Assembly (NCBI GenBank): GCA_029851415.1
Contig: CM056742.1
Location: 99,058,976-99,122,975 of the forward strand
Source: Eretmocerus hayati
Lineage: Eukaryota > Arthropoda > Insecta > Hymenoptera > Aphelinidae
Reading direction: 5' to 3'
Length of the DNA: 64,000 nt
Part shown: piece after piece, positions 46,760 through 58,705 of the stretch
Position numbering within the stretch: position 1 is the first letter of the stretch
Layout of the letters: the number at the start of each line of letters is the position of its first letter
The notes under the pieces: generated by a model
Databases searched by the model: none
Told to the model about the DNA's origin: nothing
What the model saw: only the letters and a program-made list of their open reading frames with translations
Made by a program: the position numbers and the translations under genes

Positions 46760-46800
<41 letters not shown>

Positions 46801-46820
46801 GTAGATAGATAGATAGATAG
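46760..46820. repeat. (GATA)n tract between two LINE copies
   Basis: This 61-bp GATA repeat has one GGTA variant. It directly follows the poly(A) of copy 1 and precedes copy 2. Confidence 0.97.
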
Positions 46821-46825
46821 TACAA

Positions 46826-47941
46826 AAGAGCCTTACTCAGCACCGTGAGCTATTCCATCATGCTGTACGGTGCACCAATTTGGGGGCAGGTAGCTAGAGG
46901 GTCCGTAATCGATGCAAAGCTAGGTCCAGTCCAGCGGCGTTTCGCGCTACGGACGATCAGTGCTTATTGCACGGTGTCTGACCACGCAGCCTGTGTGCTT
47001 GCGGGTACACCACCCATTCGACTGCTTGTAGCCGAGAGAGTGCGGGTATGGAAACGCCAAGAAACCCTCAAGAGCGATGGAGTCGTGCTCAACCCCACTC
47101 GCAAGGCCCTCATACGACACGTCGAGAGGGGGGAGACCGTCGAAGAGTGGCAAAAAGAGTGGGAGAGCTCAACGAAAGGAAAGTGGACGCGAAGGCTGAT
47201 CCCCAACATAGCCAGGTGGATCGATCGAGCTCACGGAGAGCTGGATTACTGGCTGACGCAAGCGTTTAGTGGGCATGGCTGCTTCGGAGAGTACCTGGAG
47301 CGGTTCCAGAAGAGGGAGACCCCGGTCTGTCAGATGTGTGCGGCAGACTGGGACGATGTGGAGCATGCACTCTTCCATTGCATGAACACAGCTACGGAGA
47401 GAGCGGAGCTCGTGAACTGGCTTGGAAATCAGATCACCCCTGAGAATCTATTGCCGTTCATGCTCCGCAACAAAGAGACATGGGATAAGATCGCCGCCTA
47501 TATCAAGACGGCGATCACCCGAAAAGAAGAGCGAGAACGGGCATTGCAGCGTCAAGCAAGGGGCGCTGCATAGCGAACAACGACGACTTGAAGTGTGATC
47601 ATTGACGACGAAGAGAGAAGACAGAAGAGCGGACACACCGAAGAGGGACGCCTCATGGCGCGCGATACGCCTCCCACCCTGAAGTAATGCTAACGCGGTT
47701 CCGGGGTGGGTTGGTTAGATAGTGGTTAGCTGCCCCCAGTTCTGCAATGATGGCTTGCCAACATCGTAGGGCTGAGAGCAGAAGGTTTTAGCCCCCAGGG
47801 CACACGGGCGTTGGATTCATGCTCATCCGGTTTACCGGGTGAGCAAAATGAAAGCGCTTATGGTCTGCCGGTGGGAGATCCATTAGGGATAGCCTGTCAT
47901 CAGATTTTTCCTTATATTCCATTAAAAAAAAAAAAAAAAAA
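46826..47941 (+). mobile_element. Second, 5'-truncated copy of the R1-type LINE
   Basis: Collinear with 45639-46757 at a constant offset of 1187 through the coding part. I noticed only about a dozen substitutions over 1.1 kb. It ends with 18 A's (47924-47941) followed by GATA repeats. Truncation at the 5' end is typical of incomplete target-primed reverse transcription. Confidence 0.93.
46828..47573 (+). pseudogene. C-terminal ORF2 fragment of the truncated LINE
   Basis: The frame is open from the truncation point to the ORF2 stop. It covers the last ~245 residues: the region after RT and the Cys/His motif. Differences from the full copy include Asp/His and Phe/Val in the VERGET segment and Ala/Val before EHALFHC. 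It lacks endonuclease and RT, so it is a dead fragment despite being open. Confidence 0.9.
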
Positions 47942-47954
47942 GATAGATAGATAG
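47942..47954. repeat. Short (GATA)n tract after the truncated LINE
   Basis: Three GATA units plus G follow the second poly(A) and lead into non-repeat DNA (47955-48015) and then the minisatellite. Confidence 0.9.
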
Positions 47955-48015
47955 TTGTTTATTTCGACTATGGACTCTCGGTCCAATCTAGCCGGGACAT
48001 TGTACAAATTAGTGA

Positions 48016-49469
48016 GAATTTTCCCCGGTCGACTAGAGCTTCTGATTTTCGACCTCGCGTACACTCTGTGCGGAAATTCTCTCGTGCGCGAGAAATTCCC
48101 ATGGTCGAGGTAAACTGCTAAAGTTTTGATGTTGAGCCTCGCGCACGCGAAGTTGAGAATTTTTTGCGCACGCCAGAATTTTCTGAGTCCGACGTAAGTT
48201 TCTGATGTTGGGCCTCACGCAGTTTGAGATGGAAATTTTTCGCGCACGCGAGAAATTTCCATGGTCGAGATACCCTCATGTTCTTGAGCTTGCGTACGCT
48301 TAGTTGTAGATTGCTCACGCACGCGAGGGATTTCCTTGGTCGAGGTGAACTGCTGGTGTTCTGATTTTGTGCCTCGCGTACGTTAACTTGGGAATTGTTC
48401 GCGCACGCGAGAATTTCCCATGGACAACATGAGCTTATGAATCTTGGCCTCACGTACATTCACTGTGGTTATTTTCGCGCACGCGAGGAATTCCTGTGGT
48501 CGAAGTGAATTCTAAAGTTTCAATTTTTAAGCTCGCGCTCGCGTTTGGGAATTTTCCGCGCACGTGAGAAGTTTCTACGACTGAGATAAGCCTCACATTC
48601 TGAGCTTCGCACACGTATAGTTGGGGAAGGCTCGCGCACGCGAGGAATGCCAATGGTCAAGTCGAACTGCTGGAGTCTTGATGTTGGGTCTCGCGCACGC
48701 TAAGCTGAGAATTTTTCGCGCACGCGAGGATTTTTCACGCCCGAGATAATCCTTTCATGTTGGGCCTCGCGCACGCCAAGTTGGAAATTTTCCGCGCACG
48801 TGAGAAATCCCCACGGCCGAGATATGCTCCTGATTTTGAGCATCGCGTTCGCTTAGTTGGGAAATGCACGCGCACGCGAGGAATTTTCTCGGTCGAGGTG
48901 AAGAGTTTTGATGTTGGGCCTCAAGTCCCCTAAGTTGGAAGCTTTTCGCGCACGTGAGAATTTCCCTCGGCCGACAAGAGCTTCTGATTGCGGACCTCGC
49001 GTATGCTCTGTGTGAAAATTCTCTCGTGCGCGAGACATTCACATGGTCGAGGTGAACTGCTAAAGTTTCGATGTTGAGCCTCGCGCACGCGAAGTTGAGA
49101 ATTTTTCGCGCACGCCAGAATTTTCCAAGTCCGACGTAAGTTTCTGATGTTGGGCCTCACGCAATTTGAGACGGAAATTTTTCGCGCACGCGAGAAATTC
49201 CCACGGACGAGATACGCTCTTGTTCTTGAGCCCGCGTACGCCTAGTTGTAGAAAGCTCGCGCACGCGAGGGATTTCTATGGTCGAGGTGAACTGCTGGTG
49301 TTCTGATGTTGTGCCTCGCGTACGTTAAATTGGGACTTGTCCGCGCACGCGAGAATTTCCCATGTCCAACATGAGCTTATGATTCCGGGCTTCGAGTACA
49401 CTCAGTGTGCAATTTTCGCGCACACGACAAATTCCTATGGTCGAGGAGAAATGCGAGAGTCGTTTTTTT
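48016..49469 (+). repeat. CG-rich ~78-bp minisatellite, right forward block
   Basis: Same unit and orientation as 39270-40836 (TTCGCGCACGCGAGAAATT, GGTCGAGGTGAACTGCT). Spacing of the core word in a sampled run was 66, 87, 79, 81, 74, 87, 77, 75 and 77 bp. It also shows a partial higher-order duplication (about 48016-48340 resembles 48955-49290). Confidence 0.9.
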
Positions 49470-49790
49470 TGACCTCCCGTTGCCGACTTTGCCGTATTAT
49501 GCTGCCGGGATAATTTCGAGCTCTCTTTACTATTCAATACACATAACCTCGAAAGCATTACACTAATCATTACATATTGTTTATGTAATGATTAGTGGTG
49601 AATCATTACACAACAAACAATTGCCGCCAAATTTCAAACATTACAAATGTAATGATAAAAGTGACTTTTTCTATAGAAAGTTACAAAATCTGAAAATTAT
49701 TACAAAACTTCTTGAAAAACTTTTCTGAAAATACACAATTTTTTCTAACTCCCTGTTACGGTATGTACACACCTTTTGAAACACGGTGTA
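49470..49790 (-). repeat. Right 321-bp terminal inverted repeat
   Basis: This is the reverse complement of 37475-37795, and the internal 15-bp hairpin is conserved. It abuts the CG-rich minisatellite at its inner edge. Confidence 0.85.
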
Positions 49791-49930
49791 TATAACGCGT
49801 ATATTTCGAATGCTCCGATACCTAATGGATTAACAGTCACATTACGCTTATTTTGCTACGAAAGCTACCAAATTTTTGCACGGAATAGTACCGCGAAGGG
49901 GTGAATATTATCCAACGATTGTTTTAGGTT
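49791..49930. other. Short intergenic segment between two mobile elements
   Basis: Contains the right TATA flank of the 12.3-kb block and the left GGTT duplication of the LTR. Confidence 0.5.
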
Positions 49931-52358
49931 TGTGACGTGGTATTTTTACCATCTCAACTCATTCATATCCAACGGGACTCTTAACCTAAGATGCAGGAAT
50001 TACGCGCGCGAACGGCGAAACGACTCCAAAAATCCAGCTACCCCGTAGTCACGTCCGCAGCACAGCATCACTTACCGTGCAAACACCTGAAAATCAAAAG
50101 GGGGGAGGGGAGCACACGCTCGAGATAATAAATCGAGTATTTATTATAAAATAATCGGCTTCTATTCTTTACGTTTCTTCTGAGTGGCGATACATCAATT
50201 TTCACATATATCAAGTCCAACAATGGTCCGCGTACTTGTACTATTCAACAAAAATCTCTCATCGATCATCAAAAATTGTCTCTGAATTCTCCTGAAAATA
50301 ACAAACTTAACACAGGCCATGATCTGTCCAAACCACTCACGAAATCTACTTGTGCTCCGTAGAGCACAGCTTGTCCAGTCCCTACTCCGATAATTATCTC
50401 AAGACAGATTGCTCCAAAATCCTCTTGTCCAAAATGGCCGTCCAACAGCCCTCGCTTTACGCGCGCAACGACAAACGTCCAAGATGGCTTGTGCTCCGAT
50501 GCCTTGGAGCCACCGATGCTCTCTTGTCCCACGCGCTCGAGCAACAGGTGCACGATCACACATTTGGCTCGTTGTCCACTTTGCGATTGTCTAACTATCA
50601 ACACACGTACGCTTACTCCGAGGCATCTTGTCCACGGCCGGGCTCAGAAAATTCACAAGTCCGCTGCTCCCAATACACGCGACGCGGTTGATGTCCGGGT
50701 CCTCAGGTGCTCTAATTCCATCCGCGTACGTCTATTCTAGACGTCCTGTCCACGTGTGCACATTGCACCAGCTAACGAGGTCCCCCGGGAGTCCGGTCTG
50801 TCCGCGGGCACGACGATTGCCCTCCACGACGCGCGAGGCTCTTCGGATATTCGCGACGAGAGATTCACATAAAAAGGAGCAAGAGCACTCACCGTTCCTC
50901 TGTCCATCTCGTTCGCTGCGGGCCCTTTAGTCAGCAGTTGCAGCTTCCAGTCCTGATCCTCGAGTCCGGTTTAGCCCTCATACTGTTCGATAGACTTCCC
51001 GGGGCTCTGCCCCGCAGGGCAAAGATGCCCCGGCCGAGCGGCCGTTGCTCCGATTTGCGGTAGCTTGAAGCACACGCGCTCTGCTCAGCGACTACTTTTC
51101 AACTGACAAAATGTCCGACTTCTCTCGTCCGCTGGCTCTTCGTCTTCACTCGAGGAGGAGAGCCTTGATTGGTCAACCAGAATAACCAGAATAGCGCTAA
51201 CTGGTAACCACTGCACGCGTACTGCGCTTCAAGTCAAAATATGCGTCCGAATATACCTATATCTAGTCCATGTGGCAGCAGTATATCTGTATATATACTG
51301 TACACCGTCCCAGTGCAGCATACTTGCGTGTACAGATGCATACATAATTGTGTGCATCGTCCGCAAGTCACATTTTGTACCATCAGCCGATGTCCAGGTA
51401 CTCGCCCGTCAGATTCCCGTACCCACGGCTGCCCGGGTCCGGATTTGCGCACCCGCAGCGCTGCCGCTTCAGTCCGCCAGTCCGTCGTCTGCACAGGACT
51501 GTGTGCACAAGCGCTCCGTCGGCGCTCTCCCATGATAAATACCCTTGCTCGTCCGCATCCGTGTCCACTATCCCCTGTGTCGTGGGTGACCATCCCGGAG
51601 CTGTACTGATAGTGCGTGGGTGTGCGGTGCGCCAGGTGAGCATTTTGCATGTGCAACAGGTGTTGCACATGTGCATAACCTCGGTCGTCACCGGCTTGTA
51701 TGCATACTCGGGCTGCAGCAGATGGGGCAATTGCCTGGATCGCTAGCAGCCCGGAAAGTGCACCTTCAGATGTGCTACGCGTATGCTGCTGCTGCATCGT
51801 CGTCACCCTGTCCGTACCCTCGCCGCGCATCGTCCATCGTTGTGCGCGCGGTATCAAGTGATCATGTAATCTTGCACTCTCGCCCACACGCGGGCGAGAG
51901 TCTAGTCCGTTGTAGCAGCAAAAGATTCTCCGTTGTCATACCGTTTCCGGGCACGTACTCTTGCCCCGGGGCATAATGGGACCACATTGGGTGGGAAAAG
52001 GGCTGTGGAGGGGGCGGGGCAGGGCCCAAAAAGGGCTTCAGGGCCCTGGGAAAGATATCCAGCCTACCCAGCTGTCAAAACATCTCGTCCGTCGGCTGCT
52101 GGTCGCGGGGGCCTCATATGATACGGCTACAGCGTCTTTTCCTGGTGTAAGTGGGGTTCCCTACGCGCAGGCATGCCCACCTATGCAGCGTCACTTCGTC
52201 CGGTCCACTCTCCCGTCGCTCGCCGTCGTGGTCTTCTCGAGCCAGCACCTCGACAAAAAAGGGAAGTATTGGGGTCAATACCTGTCCTTTGAATTCGCTG
52301 GCTCGAGACGGCGACGAGAGATTTTTGCAATTTCGGCTGTGACGGTTCACCCGTCACA
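49931..52358. mobile_element. Apparent 2.4-kb solo LTR
   Basis: The segment begins TGTGACG and ends CGTCACA, a 7-bp inverted pair with TG...CA ends, and is flanked by GGTT on both sides (49927-49930 and 52359-52362). This fits an LTR left after recombination, with the 4-bp duplication common in Gypsy-type elements. It is GC-rich compared with its flanks and contains no pol. A TATA-like CATAAAAAGG at 50868 is a candidate promoter. Overlapping open frames on both strands look like GC-rich chance frames. Internal LTR status cannot be confirmed without a second copy. Confidence 0.65.
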
Positions 52359-52362
52359 GGTT

Positions 52363-54451
52363 ATTCGTGCCAAATTAGTGCAATTACAAAATCATTTAAC
52401 TGTGGTGACAATCCAGTATTGGTCTGACAGCAATACCACGTAACAATACAGTCGTATTGTTGCGACGGCAATATTTTATTCTCAGTGTAGATGTTGTGTA
52501 CGGCGTTCGAGAGGTGTCTGAAAAACCTATCGAAATTCGCCTCGTCGGTCTGATTTCGAAGTTATGGGTGATTTATGGAGCTAAAGAATTCGTCGTTCGG
52601 CGCGTTATTTATCTATGAGTCATGAGTGATAAGTTTTATCGTAAGGTGTTCAGGATGATTCTTGTAGGATTTTGGGAATTTTTCAAAATAATGTGCTCAG
52701 GTTCAGCGAAAGAATGGACCCGACCGATGTAATCAAAGAAACTTTTGATACGTCTTCGAGATATTTCCCTTTTATCTGAAAATCTCCCACCGGTTGTTCC
52801 TAATGTTTTGGATGGATGAAAGCACATCATCTCGTAGATCTTGAAAAATCTTCAATAACCTATTCCAGTCATTCCTCGATGAGAGTCTTCCTCCCGACTA
52901 ATTACGAAAAAATCCTCAAAAAGATAGCAAACCGTGAAAAAGACGAACTTTTACATACCATTCGTAGTGCCAAAATTAAAAGAGTGACTCTATATAAAAA
53001 TCTATTTGATTTTTTCGGGCGAATGACCGAGAGCATGCCTAGAAATTGATCGTGAAGGAATTTTTCCTCGAATTTTTCATATTGGTCAACCTTTGAATTT
53101 TCGACTTTCTGGCGCGGCACGGATTATTCCGATATACATTTTTCTATCCAGACTGAGAAGTTATCTTGTGATCCTTCAAAAAATTTGATATTCTTTGAGT
53201 TTCAAGGCATGTTCTATGGCGAGAAAATCAAGAATTTTGACCCGAAAATTCGATTTAACCCTATTCATGACTTGGCAAACCGTTCGGAAAATTCTTTGGG
53301 GTACTTTTCATAAAATGGAATGGAGTGCCGTATAAATTTGACGACCCATCAAAGGATACGCGAGCTAGGAATCATGATCGATCGGAGCATTATTTCATCA
53401 CAAATGGACTATTCCGCGAATATATACTTGAATATGGAAGAATCTTCCGCCCCCCTTGCCCACAATTTTTTAGGCTTGGATTAGGGTTGCACCTATCCCC
53501 TTCTCAATTATGGACATACATATCAAATTTACTACATAATAATGAAAGTCCAAAAGTTCTTATTTCATGATTGAGTAGACAGATTCATGGGTTAATTAGA
53601 TGGACTTCATCATAGACAATGTTTGGCTAAATCGAGGGCTAAACATTCGCTATAATATTAAAGCCCGTTTACCCAGTACATCTATGTACCGAATTATGTT
53701 TCAATATGATCGCTCCAATAGAAGACTCTCCAATATCGATGTTCTCCTCATTTATCGTCCATTTGTTTTGCCTCGAATCTCATCATGATGGCTAAACTAA
53801 CGATGACTAATTTGGAGAATTCGATTTTTTCCAACAAATGTTTCTACGTGTTTTCCACCGACCCCAACGAAAGCTAAGGAGGAACTGTATGAGCGTGATG
53901 AATCAGAGCCTCATGGAAATAGTTCAGCTAAAAAAAGTTCAAAATCGTGATGATTGTCAAACATCTGCGGAAATTCCGACTATTAGGAGTTTAGTTTTGT
54001 ATAATACCGTTGTCTGGCCAATTTTGGATAAGTTTTATTTCCATCTAAAGTAGCATTTAGCCGGAACAACTCAATCTGGAATTCTACGGTCCTAACTTGT
54101 TACAGAATTAGTGTATATCCCGGAAAAGGTATGTAGCGCGGAGTTTGTAATGTCGATTGGTAAGTTCGAAATAGTTTGTAACAATTTTCTGAGTCTGTAT
54201 CTCTCGCGGAAAAAACGAGATTTTTCAGCGTCGCGGGAGTAATGTTTAGAGTGTAATGCTTAACGCTCAATCGTTACACCAAATCATCACATTGTGTATT
54301 CTGCCAAGTTACCGTTTGAGGTATTCGCAAGCTACCCTATTGTTGATTGATGATGATAATTATTCTACGTGAGAGGCTGAGAGACAGGAATCATCAAAAA
54401 ATCCAGTGTACTGTGCTTGACTGTACCCGGTGAGTGCTGTGTCGCGGCAGT
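52363..54451. other. Intergenic sequence, nothing recognised
   Basis: AT-rich sequence with several 60-80-codon frames lacking recognisable domains. No array or inverted repeat was found. Confidence 0.35.
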
Positions 54452-54936
54452 GGCGGCGCACACAGGTTTCCGAAACACCTCTGGGCCCAAAATTTTTCTT
54501 ACGCTGAAAGGAATCGCTATCGGAAATTTGCAAGCAAGGAAATTGTAGCTTTTTGATCGTAGAATCCGAATCCTCTTCCCCCGAGAAGCCTCCTGGACCC
54601 ATACGCCCATGGTGGGCTGAATAGCGCGAGAATGAGGAAAAAACGCAGTATTAGGCGTTTAACTCGGAGGGGAAGCGATTTATGCAAATTTTCATCGGGA
54701 ACAAAAATGTTGCATTTTTAAAAACAAAATTGATGTTTTGGGCGATTTTTTGAAAATTGCAATTTTTTGGAGTTTTTTGCATTTTTTAGGAAGTTACCAC
54801 CAATATTTTGGAATTTGAACTACGGCATTCGAAAGAACGAAAAAATTTTACGTCGAAATATGTATTTTGAAAATTTTTTCTACCACTCATTTTGAGGATT
54901 AGGGCCCACTTGGGGATGGGAAATCATGAAAAAACT

Positions 54937-56441
54937 GCATATTGGTAAAAAAATCATGAATTTTCGGGGTGTAAACGCGAATGTGCCACATTGAAAGTAC
55001 CTGGACTACCTTTGTCCATCATCCACCTATCATTTGCCGTGTCCCAAAAGTGCGTGGATACACCTGCGGGACTTTGAGAGCGTCTAGAACGAGCTTCGAG
55101 GCGAGAGGTCACACGAATCACCGCATATTGGCAAAATATCATGAATTCTCGGGGTGTAAACGCGAATGTGCCACATTGAAAGTACCTGGACTACCTTTGT
55201 CCATCATCCACCTATCATTTGCCGTGTCCCAAAAGTGCGTGGATACACCTGCGGGACTTTGAGAGCGTCTAGAACGAGCTTCGAGGCGAGAGGTCACACG
55301 AATCACCGCATATTGGCAAAATATCATGAATTCTCGGGGTGTAAACGCGAATGTGCCACATTGAAAGTACCTGGACTACCTTTGTCCATCATCCACGCCG
55401 TGTCCCAAGAGTGCGTGGATACACCTGCGGGACTTTGAGAGCGTCTAGAACGAACTTCGAGGCGAGAAGTCACACGAATCACCGCATATTGGCAAAAAAT
55501 CATGAATTCTCGGGGTGTAAACGCAAATGTGCCACATTGAAAGTACCTGGACTACCTTTGTCCATCACCCACCTATCATTTGCCGTGTCCCGAAAGTGCG
55601 TGGATACACCTGCGGGACTTTGAGAGCGTCTAGAACGAGCTTCGAGGCGAGAGGTCACACAAATCACCGCATATTGTCAAAAAATCATGAATTCTCGGGG
55701 TGTAAACGCAAATGTGCCACATTGAAAGTACCTGGACTACCTTTGTCCATCATCCACCTATCATTTGCCGTGTCCCAAAAGTGCGTGGATACACCTGCGG
55801 GACTTTGAGAGCGTCTAGAACGAGCTTCGAGGCGAGAGGTCACACAAATCACTGCAAATTGGTGCAAAATCACGAATTCCCGGGGGGTAAACGCAAATGT
55901 GCCACATTGAAAGTACCTGGACTACCTTTGTCCATCATTCACCTATCATTCGCCGTGTCCCAAAAGTGCGTGGATACACCTGCGGGACTTTGAAAGCGTC
56001 TAGAACGAGCTTTGACGCGAGAGGTCACACGAATCACCGCATATTGGCAAAAATCCATGAATTCTCGGGGTGTAAACGCAAATGTGCCACATTGAAAGTA
56101 CCTGGACTACCTTTGTCCATCATCCACCTATCATTTGCCGTGTCCCAAAAATGCGTGGATACACCTGCGGGACTTTGAGAGCGTCTAGAACGAGCTTTGA
56201 GGCGAGAGGTCACACGAATCACCGCATATTGGCAAAAAATCATGAATTCTCGGGGTGTAAACGCAAATGTGCCACATTGAAAGTACCTGGACTACCTTTG
56301 TCCATCATCCACCTATCATTTGCCGTGTCCCAAAAGTGCGTGGATACACCTGCGGGACTTTGAGAGTGTCTAGAACGAGCTTCGAGGCGAGAGGTCACAC
56401 GAATCACCGCATATTGGCAAAAAATCATGAATTCTCGGGGG
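54937..56441 (+). repeat. 185-bp tandem repeat, left arm, about 8 units
   Basis: Units share TCATGAATTCTCGGGGTGTA, CACATTGAAAGTACCTGG and GGGACTTTGAGAGCGTC. The period is 185 bp except one unit (around 55395) that lacks 9 bp. Because 185 is not a multiple of 3, the repeated ~90-codon frames are not a repeat protein. Confidence 0.95.
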
Positions 56442-57417
56442 GTAATATATCATTTTATATTATTATATATAATTATATTCGTATTCATAAGCAGAATGTC
56501 AATTAATCGTGGTGAAAACCAAACCTGATCAATCCCAAAATAGAGATGGATGAAGCAGTCCCTGCCAGTCCTCATTCCACTTAGCTATAGAAATATGATT
56601 GTATATGAATGTATATCATAACATATTGTTATACATGAATTTTTCATGGCGACGATTGATTAAAGCGATCATAGTATATTATGTACCGGGGTTCGGGAGC
56701 AGACGCTCCTCGAACGAGGTGCATACGCTATTTTTCTGTTGGGAACAGACGCAACGCTTTCCCGACCAGTTCTTCCGAAGCGAGAATGGCTCGAGAAAGG
56801 CGTTTTCCCTTTGGAAGCAGGAGAATTATGTATGCATTTCGTGCCGAAAACGCGTTCGTTAATAAAACTCGTATTGTTACTGCGTCCCAGCACTCGTTCC
56901 GTTGAATCAACGCATTCTCCGCAACTCGATACATGATGTATTATATCCTCCGAGTAGCGTTCCCACTAGGCAATCTTTTGGGCCAAGATTTAAAACACCA
57001 AAATGGTAATTCTATTGTATTCTCTCAATCCAAATAAATAATTCATTCTATCTCAAATAAGTAAGGAAATCTGATTTGTGATTTGTCGAATCGGGAGTTG
57101 ATAATTGGAGCCATTTTTTGAAAAATCCATTTGTGGATCACTCAATTAACTTGCGATTCGAAGAGCGTCAATGACGAAATAATATTGGGAATCGGTTCGA
57201 TTTTTGAATCAACAATTTTGTCACTTACGTTATAATTTCCACCATTGGAATTTGATGTTTTTCCGTATTAATCAGTTATTTGTTGCAAACGAAAAAAAAT
57301 GTATCAAACTGTCCTGATTGACACGAATATTTTCGAATTGGATAGTTCATGAACGAGATCTTGATGAAATTGTCCATGAAAAATGATTGAGTATGATTGG
57401 AAGAAAAAAAATTGATT
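56442..57417. other. Left-arm segment between array and tRNA-like part
   Basis: Contains an AT-rich junction, a CG-rich segment (about 56685-56935) and AT-rich sequence, all mirrored at about 59954-60945 in the right arm. Frames in the CG-rich part exist on both strands and are not supported as genes. Confidence 0.5.
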
Positions 57418-57487
57418 TCCAGGGGATTCGAACTGCGTTCCGCAGAGTAGGTAGTATTCTAACTCGTCACCTTCTTGGCTACAGTAT
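57418..57487 (-). repeat. tRNA-like segment, left arm
   Basis: On the minus strand, TAGCCAAGAAGGTGACGAG resembles an A box and GCAGTTCGAATCCCC is a B box; T8 follows. It is mirrored at 59884-59953. Confidence 0.5.
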
Positions 57488-58518
57488 CCTCTACTGTAAA
57501 AGTCCGAAATTCCACATATGAACCATTTGCCCCCCCCCCCCCCCCCCAGAAGGGTTTTCATGTACAGGTATTGTTTTGCGTTGTTTGTGAAGTGAACGCA
57601 CACACGCACACGTGTCATCTGGTAGCAGCGCCACCAAGCGGTTGGTTAAGATAACTAACCTCTCTGCAGATTTCGGTCACGGTGCAGACGACAAATGATC
57701 TGTTCCTGTCTGTCGGGCTGATTGTTATGAATATTTTGACACGTTTTTGAGATACCAGGTAGTCATGGAGACCACCTGAGTCTGATATGATATGTGATTG
57801 TGAGTTGTCTAATAATATCAGTTGCATGGGTGTGGTGGATTTCATGAAAGAAGCTTCCTGCCCTATTGTGATATTTATCAGCAACTCAACTCCTCAGCAC
57901 TCCATAAATTTTTCGAATCTGAGTCTGCCCATAGCTGCCAAATAGTGAGTTGAACAATGCTCAGTACTTAACATCCATCGATGGATGAATTGGAACCTTG
58001 GCTACACTTATCGACTTGGAAAGCAAGGTCCCCACCATGGTCAAGTACATTTCAATAAATGAATAACACTTGTTTCCATATTCAAAAACATTGTTGGGGT
58101 AATAGAATGTCATGTGCTATTCCTTGATTTGGATATTCCATGTGTGGACCATTATCAAATATCAAATAATAGTCTATGGTACAGCATCAGTTCGGATTTA
58201 GATTTTAAATTGCTGATTAACTTCAAGCACATGACCAGTGCCCTCCAGTATCACTACAGTAGAGATATCTATAAAAACTACTCATGTTATATGATGAAAT
58301 AGGATGGAGGTCAAGCCTCAGTGACAAAAGTATTGATAGGCGAGCAAAGATATCTAGGTAGATAGAAATGTTTGGCTCACTACATGATCTGGAATCTTGA
58401 TGACTGCTTTTCCCTTCCTATTGATTCAGTAGACTCGATTCATGAAATTTGATGGTGAAGACTGATTCATTATTCTACCATGATACCCATGGAGGGCTCT
58501 CAGGATGGAAGTGAAGCA
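57488..58518. other. Left-arm inner segment
   Basis: Starts with a poly(C) tract (about 57531-57547) and continues to the palindrome centre. Two short frames (57615-57884 and 58114-58302) are mirrored in the other arm, but the changes between arms look unconstrained, so I do not call genes. Confidence 0.5.
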
Positions 58519-58705
58519 CCTTCTTAACAAAATTTCTTTATAGTACAATCTCTCATATTTTCAAATAATGAGGGTTGTACACAATGAGAAAAACCCATAT
58601 CTTAACTGCACCAATGTGAGCCACCCCAAGGTAGAATCGTTGTTTGAGAATATTGCTCGCAGTCAAGGTACATCTGTATCTATTTGAGAGAATTTGTAAA
58701 GGAGC
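58519..58705. other. Central spacer of the palindrome
   Basis: About 187 bp between the arms. The first and last ~25 bp still show weak inverted similarity, so the true unpaired loop is shorter. Confidence 0.7.

Larger units (their letters stand above)
37475..49790. mobile_element. 12.3-kb block bounded by 321-bp inverted repeats
   Basis: The two ends, 37475-37795 and 49470-49790, are reverse complements of equal length with scattered substitutions. Both outer ends start TACACCGTGTTTCAAAAGG and are flanked by TATA, a possible TA or TATA target duplication. A single 321-bp end is not itself terminally inverted, which argues against two unrelated MITEs. Inside are an ~885-bp non-repetitive segment, a ~78-bp minisatellite, a MITE, GATA tracts and two LINE copies. 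Without the LINE block (40837-47954) it would be about 5.2 kb. No transposase is seen, so if mobile it is non-autonomous. The Tc1/mariner superfamily is a guess from the TA flank. Confidence 0.7.

Noticed and set aside
50269..52443. Many overlapping open frames on both strands
   Set aside because: They fall in the GC-rich solo LTR, where stop codons are rare by composition. None shows a recognisable domain.
54981..56363. Repeated ~93-codon frames in the 185-bp array
   Set aside because: The unit length is not a multiple of 3, so consecutive frames overlap in different phases. They are by-products of the satellite.
57615..57884. 89-codon frame mirrored at 59340-59609 in the other palindrome arm
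   Set aside because: The frame opens at TTG rather than ATG. The few arm-to-arm differences I could see all change the amino acid, so there is no sign of protein-level constraint. The likeness is explained by the palindrome.
58114..58302. 62-codon frame mirrored at 58922-59110
   Set aside because: It opens at GTG, and the five visible residue changes between arms include no obvious conservative pattern. It resembles no family I know.
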